Assembly: GCA_963779765.1 (NCBI GenBank)
Contig: CAVZZP010000001.1
Location: 186,001 to 250,000, forward strand
Length of the DNA stretch: 64,000 nucleotides
DNA from: Silicimonas sp963779765
Lineage (GTDB): Bacteria > Pseudomonadota > Alphaproteobacteria > Rhodobacterales > Rhodobacteraceae
Direction: 5' to 3'
The position numbers and the translations under genes were made by a program. Positions 26,301 to 35,434 of the stretch are shown one piece after another. Position 1 is the first letter of the stretch. The number at the start of each line of letters is the position of its first letter. The notes under the pieces were generated by a model that saw only the letters and a list, made by a program, of their open reading frames with translations, was not told where the DNA came from and did no database searches.

Positions 26301-28371
26301 GATCGGCGGCGGCGGGGCGGACACAGCTCTCTTCCGCGGCCTGGAGGCTGACTTCGCGATCAGCTTGGCACTGGGCGGCTTCACCGTTCAGGATCTGGAA
26401 ACCGCCGTGTCTTCTGACGAAGGCACGGACTTTGTCGGCAACGGGGTCACCTGGGTTCAGTTCGACGATGCCTTGTTGAACCTTGGGACATTCCAATATG
26501 CACCGCTGGTCAATCTCTCGAACACCCAGGAGCGTGTGCAGGGAGGACAAACGATCCTCGGTGAGCTTGAATCCACCATGCTTCTGGCCGATGGAGCTGC
26601 GGTACCGGGTGTCGGCATCGTGGTCGGCAATATCGAGATCGCTGACCCGGATGGCGCCAATGGCGGTCCGGTAACGCTGGCTCTTCTGGGGCCGGACGCA
26701 GCATCGTTCGACATCGCGCCCGGAGCGGGTGGGGTAAACCAGCTGCTGTTCATCGGCGGCGGCTCGGGAAGCTTCGTCAACTACGAAGTGAAGCCCTACT
26801 ACAACGTCACCATTTCGGCCCTGGACGCAATCGGCGGTTCGACGATCAATGTCACCGTCAATGTGGCTGACGCGAACGACAACGCGCCGGTAATCACTTC
26901 GGGTGAACGCATCAACGTCACAGAGGGCATTTCGACCGACGCGATCGTCTATTGGGCGCGTTCGACCGATTGGGATACGACCGGAGAGTCGATCACATAT
27001 ACTCTGGGTGGCGATGATGCGGGTGCATTCAACTTCGTGAACGGCGAACTTCGCTTCGCATCGAGCCCCTCGGCGCTTTCTCCGAACGATGTCGGTGGCG
27101 ACGAAGTCTACAACGTCACCGTCACGGCGTCGGACGGGGTTCATACCTCGGCGGCGCAGAATGTCACCATCCACGTGGCCGCAGCGACCGGTGTCAACAC
27201 TATCGTGGGCGATGCCTTGGCCAACAACCTTGTCGGTACGGCCGATCGCGACCTCATCCAAGGTCTGGGCGGAAATGACACCCTGGTCGGCGGGGACGGA
27301 GGCGACCGGCTTGAAGGTGGCGAAGGCGGCGACGGCCTCGTGGGTCAAAACGGCGACGATTTGCTTCTTGGCGGCAATTCCACCGACACTCTGAACGGTG
27401 GCGCGGGCGCTGACACCATGGATGGCGGCGAGAACTCTGACGAGTACGTCGTCGATGGGTTGGATATCGTCACCGATACCGGCACGCTGGGCGCGGATAA
27501 GGTCGTCATTGGCAATGCCGCCGGCAACTCCATCAGCACCGCTGGCTGGTCGGGTATCGAGATCATCAACGGAAACGTTGGCAATGACACGATCGACGCC
27601 TCGTCTTCGACTGATAACCTGCTGATCCGCGGTCAAGACGGCAACGACCTGATCACGGGCGGCAGCGGCAACGACGTCCTGCTCGGAGGTGCCGGAGACG
27701 ACACCATCGACGGCGGTGCCGGCAACGACACGATCCTTGGCGGTCTGGACGATGACCTTCTTATCGGGGGCGACGGCAACGATGTCTTCTTCGTCGGTGA
27801 GTCTCTGGATGCGGTCACTGACGGGGGCGCCGGCTTCGACAAGGCGGTCATCAACAATGCAGCAGGTCTGTCGATCAGCATCGGGTCGTGGGTCGGTGTC
27901 GAGCGCATCAACGGCTTCACGGGAGCAGACACGATCGACGCCACGGGTATGGCAACCGGCATCACAATGTCGGGCGGCGATGGTGCCGACAACCTGATCG
28001 GCGGTGACGGCGCGGACGCCTTCTACGCGGGGATCGGCGACGACACCGTATTCGGCGGGCTAGGGAACGATGCGCTGATCGGAAACGCAGGCGCAGATGA
28101 CCTGGACGGCGGCGCTGGGGACGACTTCCTCCTCGGCGGCACCGACGCGGATACATTCCGGTTCACGGATTTGTTCGGCAGTGACGTCATCGCCGACTTC
28201 GAGGATGGTCTGGACATCCTCGACTTCAGCGGGGACTCCCGTGTCACGATTGCGGACGACCTCAACATGGTGGATATCGGCGCCGGCGTCAGCATCACGG
28301 TCGGAACCGATACGCTCCTTGTTCAGGGTATCACCGTGGCGGCTCTGACGGACGACATCGTCCTGGTCTGA
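23341..28371 (+). CDS. Secreted RTX animal-type haem peroxidase (MopA-like, candidate Mn(II) oxidase)
   Basis: A 1,676-residue acidic protein. Residues 130-730 are an animal haem peroxidase domain: distal FFGQFFDHGLDF gives Gln138, the haem-ester Asp141 and distal His142 in the Q-x-x-DH arrangement; VYRLGHSQL gives proximal His447; NIARGREIGLPSLNQLR is a further family signature. Residues 737-896 are RTX calcium-binding nonapeptides (GGxGxDxUx), a shorter RTX run follows near 960, a cadherin-like domain (VADANDNAPVI) lies at about 1170-1285, and a second large RTX block spans about 1297-1610. There is no N-terminal signal; the C-terminal region is the usual type I secretion signal. Related RTX haem peroxidases (MopA) oxidise Mn(II) and produce superoxide in marine alphaproteobacteria. 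An ABC/HlyD pair lies at 45.5-48.6 kb. Confidence 0.9.
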   Translation: MTANLNLADILFMFDNVTIGDTPAPGADPLAPLGIRAIDGSNNNISGLTVFDQYGNLVDTETFGAVNEGFIKYSSSTSTLAYNTVVGNTFDTSARLISNLIADATASNPATATTQMLTDGDPAVDRLPENSLFTFFGQFFDHGLDFVAKGGAGTVLIELDPSDPLYNPAFPYMPVTRAPQDANGETLNTTAPFIEQSQTYGSSPTTTFYLMEYDVDGNPTGDLVHGADGGMGTWADIKANALKWAVAQAIAQGGPIPTEMLTDAHVLDIPDAGEWDVATASFLPGAGTGQAFIADIAHNANPDGGLTADADSVINTNGFGAPPPAVGEYDNELLDAHYVSGDPRANENSALTAIHSAFHGEHSRILEQIKEWVLQQNQIDPTFADQWTGEMYFQAAKIANEMQYQHLVFEEFGRRMSPNIDAFAAYQIDINPNITAEFAHAVYRLGHSQLTDNVKTIDVGGSEVDFTLIESFLNPVQFDDVGAGAFLKGAQFEQGGRIDEFVVDALRNFLVGLPLDLAAINIARGREIGLPSLNQLRADVFSQTGDTLLKPYESWGEFGANLLNSESLVNFIAAYSNEASIAAARATGDMAAMRAAAAAMMTDPVFMNTVANGGDDGFELIDLWIGGLAEKKVPLGVLGSTFDFIFAQQMIALQNGDRFYYLARIGGNLLDEIEGQTLADLMMRSGDAIHMHGDAFGTPDVLVEMGALAMTHYLKTPAEMVEYLSEVIGGTNDANMIYGGAGNDAIHGEAGNDVIFGGENDDHLYGGDGDDVMWGDVGFDLMRGDNGNDEMHGGADDDAMFGSLGNDLMFGDSGFDAMQGQAGNDTMHGGSQDDEMLGGEGNDELHGDDGDDGIDGEAGHDVIFGGRGDDLMTGGEGDDILDGGAGGDAMDGGVGGWDIATYASWLEALAPGAGIGLIINMLNSALSTGDARDDTYLDIEALIGTKFNDTITGDDFGHTLIGGLGNDTITGGLLDDVLIGMEGNDRLIGGGGADTALFRGLEADFAISLALGGFTVQDLETAVSSDEGTDFVGNGVTWVQFDDALLNLGTFQYAPLVNLSNTQERVQGGQTILGELESTMLLADGAAVPGVGIVVGNIEIADPDGANGGPVTLALLGPDAASFDIAPGAGGVNQLLFIGGGSGSFVNYEVKPYYNVTISALDAIGGSTINVTVNVADANDNAPVITSGERINVTEGISTDAIVYWARSTDWDTTGESITYTLGGDDAGAFNFVNGELRFASSPSALSPNDVGGDEVYNVTVTASDGVHTSAAQNVTIHVAAATGVNTIVGDALANNLVGTADRDLIQGLGGNDTLVGGDGGDRLEGGEGGDGLVGQNGDDLLLGGNSTDTLNGGAGADTMDGGENSDEYVVDGLDIVTDTGTLGADKVVIGNAAGNSISTAGWSGIEIINGNVGNDTIDASSSTDNLLIRGQDGNDLITGGSGNDVLLGGAGDDTIDGGAGNDTILGGLDDDLLIGGDGNDVFFVGESLDAVTDGGAGFDKAVINNAAGLSISIGSWVGVERINGFTGADTIDATGMATGITMSGGDGADNLIGGDGADAFYAGIGDDTVFGGLGNDALIGNAGADDLDGGAGDDFLLGGTDADTFRFTDLFGSDVIADFEDGLDILDFSGDSRVTIADDLNMVDIGAGVSITVGTDTLLVQGITVAALTDDIVLV
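25549..26031 (+). repeat. RTX calcium-binding nonapeptide block 1
   Basis: About 17 consecutive nine-residue units of the form GG-x-G-x-D-x-U-x, for example GGAGNDAIHGEAGND. They form a parallel beta-roll that folds on binding calcium outside the cell. Confidence 0.9.
27220..28175 (+). repeat. RTX calcium-binding nonapeptide block 2
   Basis: Several groups of GGxGxDxUx units separated by 50-60-residue non-RTX spacers (each with a related VVDGLDIVTD or VGESLDAVTD stretch). The block ends about 65 residues before the C terminus, which should hold the secretion signal. Confidence 0.88.
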
Positions 28372-28421
28372 AGTCTCGTATGGCGCGCAGCCCCTTACTC
28401 GTTGCGCGTCGCAAGAAGGAC

Positions 28422-28460
28422 GATGGCCCCGCACAATGCGCGGGGCCATCTTCGTCTCTT
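28422..28460 (+). terminator. Rho-independent terminator after the RTX peroxidase
   Basis: A perfect 11-bp stem, GATGGCCCCGC / GCGGGGCCATC with a 7-base loop (28422-28450), is followed by TTCGTCTCTT. It lies 50 bp past the peroxidase stop and before the PKS ribosome site, separating the two transcripts. Confidence 0.8.
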
Positions 28461-28513
28461 GCGCTGTTCGCCTTGTGCGGCGACCATGTTTGCGTGTTCT
28501 GCGGAAGGTCCCG

Positions 28514-31500
28514 ATGAAGAGTGCAGACGTAGCCATCGTGGGATATGCGGCACGCCTCCCAGGGGCTGAAACCGCCGCCGAGGTCTGGTCGGTTCTTCAC
28601 GAGGGACGTTGCACCGTGACCGAACTGGACAGCGACCGCTTTACGCGTGACAGGTTTCTGGATCCGAAGCCGGGCATTCTCGGCAAGAGTTATTCCTTTC
28701 ATGCTGGAATTTTAAGCGATGTCTTCGGCTTCGATGGTGAAGATTTCGGAATAAGCCCGCGTGAAGCCAGGCAAATGGATCCTCAGCAGAGGCTTCTGCT
28801 CGAAAACGTGGCGCATGCTTTCGACCACGCCGGGATGAATCCCGAAAGTGTCTCTGGCGAACGGACCGGGGTATTCGTCGGCGCGTCATCGGCAGACCAT
28901 TCCACCTTCGCTCTTCAGGATCCGCGCCAGATCGAAGGGCATTTCATGCTTGGCAATACGCTGTCGATCTTTGCCAATCGTATCAGCCACCAGTGGGACT
29001 TCCGTGGGCCCAGCCTCACGATTGATACGGCATGTTCATCGGGTCTCTACGCATTACATCTAGGGGCCGAGGAAATCCGCCGCGGCACCATCGATACGGC
29101 CGTTGTCGCCGGTGTTAACCTGTTGCTGTCGCCAGTGCCGTTCATTGGATTTTCTCATGCCGGCATGCTTTCGCCCGACGGATTTTGCAGACCCTTCTCA
29201 GCCCATGCAAATGGCTATGTCCGGTCCGAAGGCGTCGTTACTTTCATTCTTCGGAACGGGGAGGCCGCAGCAGATAGCGGGGAGCGCGCCAGGTCCCTGG
29301 TTTTGGCGTCAGCCACCGGCAACGACGGCGCGAAGGCGGGCATAACCGTGCCCTCGGCCCGGCGTCAGGGAGCATTGCTGGACCAGACGCTAAGGCGCGT
29401 CCATCTCGCTCCCGATGACATCGCGTTTTTCGAGGCTCATGGAACGGGGACACCCGTAGGCGATCCGATCGAGGCAATGGCGATTGGGCGCAGCTATGGT
29501 GCAGACCGGAAGAGCCCGTTGCCGATCGGATCGGCCAAGGGCAACTTCGGCCATCTGGAACCCGTGTCCGGCCTTGTTGGTGCCTTGAAGGCGCAGTTGG
29601 CGTTGGAGCACGGCGTCATACCGGCCACCTTGCATGCAGAGGAATTGAATCCGAACATAGATTTCGAGGCTCTCAACCTTGACGTCGTCCGGACAGCACG
29701 GCCGATTGAGGGCGAGGGACAAACAGTCGCCGCCATCAATTCGTTCGGGTTCGGCGGCGCAAATGCCCATGCAATCTTGGCGCGTCCCTTGCAGGCTGAC
29801 GAGGCACCGAAGAGCTTGAACAAGGCGCTGCCTGCTCTTCGCCTATCTGCATCCAGCGAAAATGCATTGAAGGGCCTGGTCTCAACATGGACTCGGCGGC
29901 TGACATCGGAGGAGGTAACTCCGGACAGCATCAGGAACGCCAATCACAGGACGCGCGTGCGGCCATTGCAGTTGTGCGTGCCGCCGGGCACGGCCTCTGA
30001 AATGGCTCAGACACTTGACACTTGGATCAAAGGTCAGCCCTCGCCATCTGTTGTGGGCCGACGTCTTGGTCGAAATCTGCGCGTCGCCTTCGTGTTCGGG
30101 GGAAACGGCTCGGTCTGGCCCGGAATGGCGCGGGCCATCTACCGGGACGACCCGGCGTTCAGACGAAGCTTTCAGCGTGTGTCACGGGTCCTAAATGCTC
30201 TAGCGGGCATCGATTTGTGCAAGCTGCTCATGTCCGAAGAGCTGGATCAAAAGTTGGGGGACGCGCAAACGGACCAGCTTCTGCTGTTCGCTGTCCAGGT
30301 CGCCCTTGTCAGCGCGTTGAAGGCCAAGGGATTGGTCGCGAGCGCGACCCTTGGTCATTCGGTGGGCGAGGTCGCCGCAGCTGTCGTTTCAGGCGGCCTT
30401 TCGTTGGAGGCCGGAGCGCGGATCATCCTGTCGCGCTCGCGCTCGCTTGAGGTGTTGCGCGGCGCCGGAACGATGGCGGCGCTTTCTCTGTCCCAAGAGA
30501 AGACCGAGACGCTGCTAGCGGAATTGGGCAGCAAGGCAGAAATCGGCGCAGTCAATTCTGAGGAAGGTGTCACGATCTCGGGCGCGACGGTGGATGTGGA
30601 ATCCGTTTTGAAAGCTGCTCGGGGCCGACGGATCGCCGGTCGAAGGCTGAAGGTCGACTACCCCTATCATTCGTCCGCGGTCGACGTTCTCGAGCCCGAA
30701 CTGATGGATGATCTGGCCCACCTGACATGCCGCGTTCCGACACTGGATCTATATTCCGCCTGGTCCGGCCGACTTGTTAGCAGGCCGCCCGACGCGGACT
30801 ATTGGTGGAACAATGTACGGCAACCCGTGCTGTTTCGCGACGCGATGCGCGCCATGTGCGAGGACGGTTACCAGATCTTCATCGAGATTTCGCCGCAGCC
30901 CGTTCTGCAAGCCTATATCGCGGACGCACTGGACCGCCATGGCCAAGCCGGCGCTGCGCTGCCAAGCCTGGTCCGGGACGACCGTCGCGATGCAACGACG
31001 ATAGCGCTGGACGCGCTGGCGCGTGGAGCAGCGCTCAAATCCGATACCCTCCTCGGCGTCAACGTGCCTATCTCGTGCGAGCTTCCGTTGTATCCATTCA
31101 ATCGGGCCGAACACCGATTGCAGTACGATGGTCAGAACGTGCTTGGTCCCAATGGGGATTACCACGCGCTTCTCGGTGCTCGGGTGATCGAAGGCGGGAA
31201 TGAGTGGCGCAGCGAGATCTCTGCCACCGCCCTGCCTTGGCTTGCCGACCACAAGGTTCAGGGCCGGACCGTCCTGCCTGCCACCGCCATCATCGAGATG
31301 TTGTCAGAGGCCGCGCGGCAGGGTCTTGGGATCGACCGAACCTCGCTTGACAACATCGAGTTCCTGCGACCGGTCTTTCTGCCCGATGAGGGTCCGGCCA
31401 TTCTGCGGGTGGTGCTTGAGACCGGCCTGAAGAAGCTGACACTGGCTGTCAGGCAGCAGGACGCCTGGCTGACCTGTGCGTCGGCACGAGCCGGCAGGAT

Positions 31501-34500
31501 GGAAACCGTTCACAGGGAACGTATCCTGCTGGACTGGGGCGACAATCCGACGGCGCTTTATCGCATACTGAATGAAGTCGGCCTGCATTATGGCGAAGCG
31601 TTCCGCCTGATCCGGAGCGTCTCGCAGAAGGATAGGCAGATAGACGTAAGGCTGGCGCCGGGCCAGAACGGCGCAGCCTTCCGGTTTGACCCGACGTCCG
31701 CGGACGCGGCGCTGCACGCCCTCGTACAACTTCTACCTGATGCGCTTCGCTCCTCGTCCAATGTGCTTCTGCCCGCCCGCGTCGATCGCTGGCAGCAAGT
31801 GTCGGACGGCGTCATTTCCGGCGCGCGTCTGGACGTGCGGGATACCGGCGGCAGCCAGTTGGCCGTGGACGTCGCATACGTCGATGGCGATGGCAAAATT
31901 CTCGCCGAGATGTCTGGCCTTCGCCTTCGTCAGGCCCGCGTATCGAACGAACCCAAACCGCAATTCTGGTGCGAAGAGCGGGTGCTTGTTGCGCGAGCCA
32001 AATCTGCAGAAGCGGTCTCATACTTTCGCCGCCGCACATCGCGCGTGCCGGAAAAAGCGACCGATATCGAAGTGTTGCGCGACGCGTTGGGTCGGCGAAT
32101 GGCCTGGGACGCGCTGAAGGACGACCCTTCGAAAGCCAACAAGGACTTCGCAGACATCATTCGCAGCGGACTTGGTCCCGATGCAACGCTGAACGACGCG
32201 GTGTGCCCATGGCCCGAGCGCGATACCCTGGTCGAGCTTCTCATGGACGTCGCGCCTGCGGCAAGCGACGAGCTTCATGGAGCGTTGAGAGGAGCGGCCC
32301 GGGCAATCGATGCACCCACTGTCGGCAACAGCGTCATCGGCGCGGCGTTTTCTCTGTTGAGTAGCCCGACCCTTGCCCACTCGCGAGTGGCGATCTTGGG
32401 ACAGGTGACACCCGGTCTGGCCAAGATGTTGATGCGCGAGACCGCAACGCTTTCGATCATCGCCACAGATGCGGCGCAGCTCGACGCACTGGAGTTGCAG
32501 TTCCAGGACGGTCGGCGGCCCTCGATCAGGCTCCTGACCGACATCCGAGACAGCCATCCCTTCGATGTTCTGCTTGCGATCGGAGGTTCACGTCAATTGT
32601 CAGGCGTGGATGCCAAGCCCCTGATGGAAAGCCTGGCTGCGGACGGAGTCATTCTGGCCGTCGATGAGTTGGACGATGCCTTCGGCGTGATGACCGGACG
32701 GCACAACAGCCTGGCTTCGCTCGATCGCATTCGACTTGCGCTGACCCGCGCGGGCGCCAGGGTCCAGACGCGCGTCGTCGCAGAGTACCCCGCGGTCCGT
32801 ATCCTGATAGCCGAACGCCCCTTCAAGCACGAGAGTGCTCCGCCCCGGCTTGACGTCAGCGGCGACGCACCACTTGCATTTGCACTAAGGGGGGTCTGTA
32901 CGGAGGACAGGATCGCACGCCGAGTCCGCGTCATTCCGGGCAGCAACAGTGCGGACGAACGTACGCGTTCGCTGTGGAAGGTATTTTCCGAGCTTACGCC
33001 CAACGATGGAACGGTGTGGATCGTACAGGAGGGCGCCGATCTTGCTTCGGTTCTTCATGGATGGCGCCGTGCCTCGATAAACGAGGCCGATATCGATATC
33101 CGCACGGCCAGCGTCGAGGCAGGAAGCGATCCGGAGTTCGTCGCACGAACGCTGGAAGAAACCTCGGAACAGGAACTGGTGTTTGAGGCCGGCGGCGCCT
33201 ATGCGCCACGAGTGAGAAGGGCCGAAGTCCAGGGCAGCGGCGGCGCACGTCTTGTGTTGGAGAAGGACGGCGGAACCGGACTCGGTCGTGTCACCTGGAG
33301 GCCCGTTTCACGTCAGAAGCCGATCGATGATGAAATTGAAGTTCGCGTCGAAGCCGCAGGCCTGAATTTCCGCGACGTGATGTGGGCTGGCGACCTATTG
33401 CCTTACGACGCCGTGCACGGAGGGTATGCGGGAGCCACCCTTGGCATGGAATGCGCCGGCAGGGTCGCCCGCGTCGGGCCGAACAGCACCCTAGCGGTTG
33501 GAGAACGCGTGGCCCTTGTCGCCCCTGCGGCTTTCTCGACGCATGTCACTGCCAGGTCAGCAGCGGCGATACCGCTAACCGCAGACGTGTCGATCGAAGC
33601 TGCCGCCTGCCTTCCGGTCGCATTCGCGACTGCCCTCTACGCTTTGGAGAACCTGGCGAACCTGAAGAGCGGCGAGAGCATTCTCATCCACGCTGCGACC
33701 GGCGGTGTGGGCCTGGCCGCCTTGCGTCTGGCACTGAGGACAGGTGCCCGAGTGTTGGCCAGCGCAGGAACGCCCGAAAAACGCAGACTGCTTCGGCTCT
33801 TGGGCGTCACCGACGTCTTCGACAGCAGAAGTCTGGACTTCGCCCGAGGGGTGATGGAGGCAACCGGCGGGCAAGGCGTGGATGTCGTCCTGAACTCGCT
33901 TTCCGGAGAGGCGATGGAGGCGAGCTTGCATTGTCTGGCACCGTTCGGGCGGTTCCTGGAACTCGGCAAGCGCGACTATTTTGCTGACACCCCCCTGCCC
34001 CTGCGCGTCTTTCGCAACAACATAAGCTATTTTGGCGTCGATCTGGACCAGATCCTCAAGTTTCGACCCGATCTGGCCGAGCGTCTGTTCTCACGCCTTT
34101 GCGAGTTGATGAAGGCGGGTGAGATCAAGCCATTGCCGCACTGCATCTTCGAAGCTGATGGGGTGGCAGAGGCCTTCGAAAAACTGAAGCGCGCCGAACA
34201 CATCGGCAAGATCGCCGTTAGGCCACCTAAACCCGGAAAAGCGCCGGTCCAGGCGCAGCAGTTCCCCGTTCGCGGTACATGGCTTGTTGTCGGCGGAACT
34301 TCGGGCTTTGGACTGAAGACGGCCGAATGGCTTGCGAGACGTGGCGCGGAAAGGCTGTGGCTGGTCAGCAGAACGGGACAGATTGCACCCGAGGCCATGG
34401 CAGATTTGAAGAGCATGGCCGAAATCCGGGTTCGCGTCTGCGATGTCGTGGACAAGGAGTTGGTATGCAGGCTCGTCGACGAGATACAGGCGACCGATGG

Positions 34501-35434
34501 AACTCTCAACGGCTTGGTTCATGCCGCGATGGTCCTTCGAGACAAGCCCTTTCGTGACCTCGATCAGGAGGATGTCGACGCCGTCGTTCGGCCCAAGGTT
34601 GCAGGCGCGGAAAACCTGGATCAGGCCACGCGAAGCTTCGATATCGAGCATTTCTGGCTGTTCGGCAGTGTCGTTGCACGGTTCGGGTCGTTCGGTCAGG
34701 CCCCCTACGTCGCAGCCAACATGGCGCTGGAAGACATCGCTGTCCACCGTGCGGCCCAGGGCTTGCCTGCGTTGACAATTGCTTGGGGTCCGATCCTCGA
34801 TGCCGGGTATCTTGCACGCGAACACGAGGTGCGGCGCAGTATCGAGAAGCAATTCGACGGGCGGCTGACCGCCTCGAGCGCACTGTCGAAACTTGGTGAA
34901 TTCCTGGACAGCGGCTGCAAATGGCCCACCGTAACGATCGCGACCTCACCGCGCCCTGCCTCGGCACTGCGCAGCTTGTCGGGCCCGTTGATGTCGGAGT
35001 TCAGCCAAAGCAGTGTCTTGACCGAAGGCGGTGCCGTCGATGGCCTCATCAAGTTGCTTGATCAGGGCAAGGACGACGAAGCGCGAGACCTCTTGCTTGA
35101 TCTGATGAGAACGGAGGCAGCGCGGGTCGCCCGTTCGGATCGCGAGGCGATCGACGTAAGCCGTCCGCTGAACGAGATCGGATTCGACAGCCTGATGGGG
35201 GTTAACCTGTTGCTTGAAATCGAAAAGCAACTTGGAAGTTCGTTGGCGATGCTGGACGGCTCGGTCGATCTGAGCATTCAGAAACTGGCGAACAGAATTC
35301 TTCCGGCGCTGCAGAAGCAAGGACATGGCCTCGCGGCCGAGATGGCGACGCGTCACATATCGAACACTGTGCTGTCAGCGAGCGAGATCGACAAGATCAT
35401 CGAGACATCGGAACGCGTGGATGGCCGTCCATGA
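28514..35434 (+). CDS. rkpA: Type I polyketide synthase (KS-AT-DH-ψMT-ER-KR-ACP), RkpA-like
   Basis: A 2,306-residue, fully reducing single-module synthase. KS: Cys174 in DTACSSG, His in EAHGTGTPVGDP and in KGNFGHLEP. AT: Ser616 in LGHSVGEVAAA, with an unusual GGNGSVWPGM in place of GQGxQ. DH: His913 in DHKVQGRTVLP. Region 1285-1440 resembles a degenerate methyltransferase. ER from about 1610 with AATGGVGLAALRLA. KR from about 1922 with GGTSGFGLKTAEWLA and Tyr2065. ACP Ser2226 in GFDSLMG. No thioesterase. ATG 28514 has GGAAGG at good spacing. The next genes encode an alpha-oxoamine synthase, SDR and KpsS-like protein, the order of the Sinorhizobium rkp-1 K-antigen genes, where rkpA makes a lipid thought to anchor or carry the capsule. 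Release by the oxoamine synthase would give a long-chain amino ketone; that chemistry is inferred. Confidence 0.88.
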   Translation: MKSADVAIVGYAARLPGAETAAEVWSVLHEGRCTVTELDSDRFTRDRFLDPKPGILGKSYSFHAGILSDVFGFDGEDFGISPREARQMDPQQRLLLENVAHAFDHAGMNPESVSGERTGVFVGASSADHSTFALQDPRQIEGHFMLGNTLSIFANRISHQWDFRGPSLTIDTACSSGLYALHLGAEEIRRGTIDTAVVAGVNLLLSPVPFIGFSHAGMLSPDGFCRPFSAHANGYVRSEGVVTFILRNGEAAADSGERARSLVLASATGNDGAKAGITVPSARRQGALLDQTLRRVHLAPDDIAFFEAHGTGTPVGDPIEAMAIGRSYGADRKSPLPIGSAKGNFGHLEPVSGLVGALKAQLALEHGVIPATLHAEELNPNIDFEALNLDVVRTARPIEGEGQTVAAINSFGFGGANAHAILARPLQADEAPKSLNKALPALRLSASSENALKGLVSTWTRRLTSEEVTPDSIRNANHRTRVRPLQLCVPPGTASEMAQTLDTWIKGQPSPSVVGRRLGRNLRVAFVFGGNGSVWPGMARAIYRDDPAFRRSFQRVSRVLNALAGIDLCKLLMSEELDQKLGDAQTDQLLLFAVQVALVSALKAKGLVASATLGHSVGEVAAAVVSGGLSLEAGARIILSRSRSLEVLRGAGTMAALSLSQEKTETLLAELGSKAEIGAVNSEEGVTISGATVDVESVLKAARGRRIAGRRLKVDYPYHSSAVDVLEPELMDDLAHLTCRVPTLDLYSAWSGRLVSRPPDADYWWNNVRQPVLFRDAMRAMCEDGYQIFIEISPQPVLQAYIADALDRHGQAGAALPSLVRDDRRDATTIALDALARGAALKSDTLLGVNVPISCELPLYPFNRAEHRLQYDGQNVLGPNGDYHALLGARVIEGGNEWRSEISATALPWLADHKVQGRTVLPATAIIEMLSEAARQGLGIDRTSLDNIEFLRPVFLPDEGPAILRVVLETGLKKLTLAVRQQDAWLTCASARAGRMETVHRERILLDWGDNPTALYRILNEVGLHYGEAFRLIRSVSQKDRQIDVRLAPGQNGAAFRFDPTSADAALHALVQLLPDALRSSSNVLLPARVDRWQQVSDGVISGARLDVRDTGGSQLAVDVAYVDGDGKILAEMSGLRLRQARVSNEPKPQFWCEERVLVARAKSAEAVSYFRRRTSRVPEKATDIEVLRDALGRRMAWDALKDDPSKANKDFADIIRSGLGPDATLNDAVCPWPERDTLVELLMDVAPAASDELHGALRGAARAIDAPTVGNSVIGAAFSLLSSPTLAHSRVAILGQVTPGLAKMLMRETATLSIIATDAAQLDALELQFQDGRRPSIRLLTDIRDSHPFDVLLAIGGSRQLSGVDAKPLMESLAADGVILAVDELDDAFGVMTGRHNSLASLDRIRLALTRAGARVQTRVVAEYPAVRILIAERPFKHESAPPRLDVSGDAPLAFALRGVCTEDRIARRVRVIPGSNSADERTRSLWKVFSELTPNDGTVWIVQEGADLASVLHGWRRASINEADIDIRTASVEAGSDPEFVARTLEETSEQELVFEAGGAYAPRVRRAEVQGSGGARLVLEKDGGTGLGRVTWRPVSRQKPIDDEIEVRVEAAGLNFRDVMWAGDLLPYDAVHGGYAGATLGMECAGRVARVGPNSTLAVGERVALVAPAAFSTHVTARSAAAIPLTADVSIEAAACLPVAFATALYALENLANLKSGESILIHAATGGVGLAALRLALRTGARVLASAGTPEKRRLLRLLGVTDVFDSRSLDFARGVMEATGGQGVDVVLNSLSGEAMEASLHCLAPFGRFLELGKRDYFADTPLPLRVFRNNISYFGVDLDQILKFRPDLAERLFSRLCELMKAGEIKPLPHCIFEADGVAEAFEKLKRAEHIGKIAVRPPKPGKAPVQAQQFPVRGTWLVVGGTSGFGLKTAEWLARRGAERLWLVSRTGQIAPEAMADLKSMAEIRVRVCDVVDKELVCRLVDEIQATDGTLNGLVHAAMVLRDKPFRDLDQEDVDAVVRPKVAGAENLDQATRSFDIEHFWLFGSVVARFGSFGQAPYVAANMALEDIAVHRAAQGLPALTIAWGPILDAGYLAREHEVRRSIEKQFDGRLTASSALSKLGEFLDSGCKWPTVTIATSPRPASALRSLSGPLMSEFSQSSVLTEGGAVDGLIKLLDQGKDDEARDLLLDLMRTEAARVARSDREAIDVSRPLNEIGFDSLMGVNLLLEIEKQLGSSLAMLDGSVDLSIQKLANRILPALQKQGHGLAAEMATRHISNTVLSASEIDKIIETSERVDGRP

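Noticed and set aside
26119..27636. 505-residue antisense ORF within the RTX gene (and 23359-24681, 440 residues)
   Set aside because: Both run antisense to strongly conserved peroxidase/RTX coding sequence, have no ribosome site and no family features; biased codon use explains them.
25549..28175. CRISPR or DNA tandem-repeat array
   Set aside because: Repetition comes from RTX nonapeptides in one open frame; unit sequences vary and there are no unique spacers between identical repeats.
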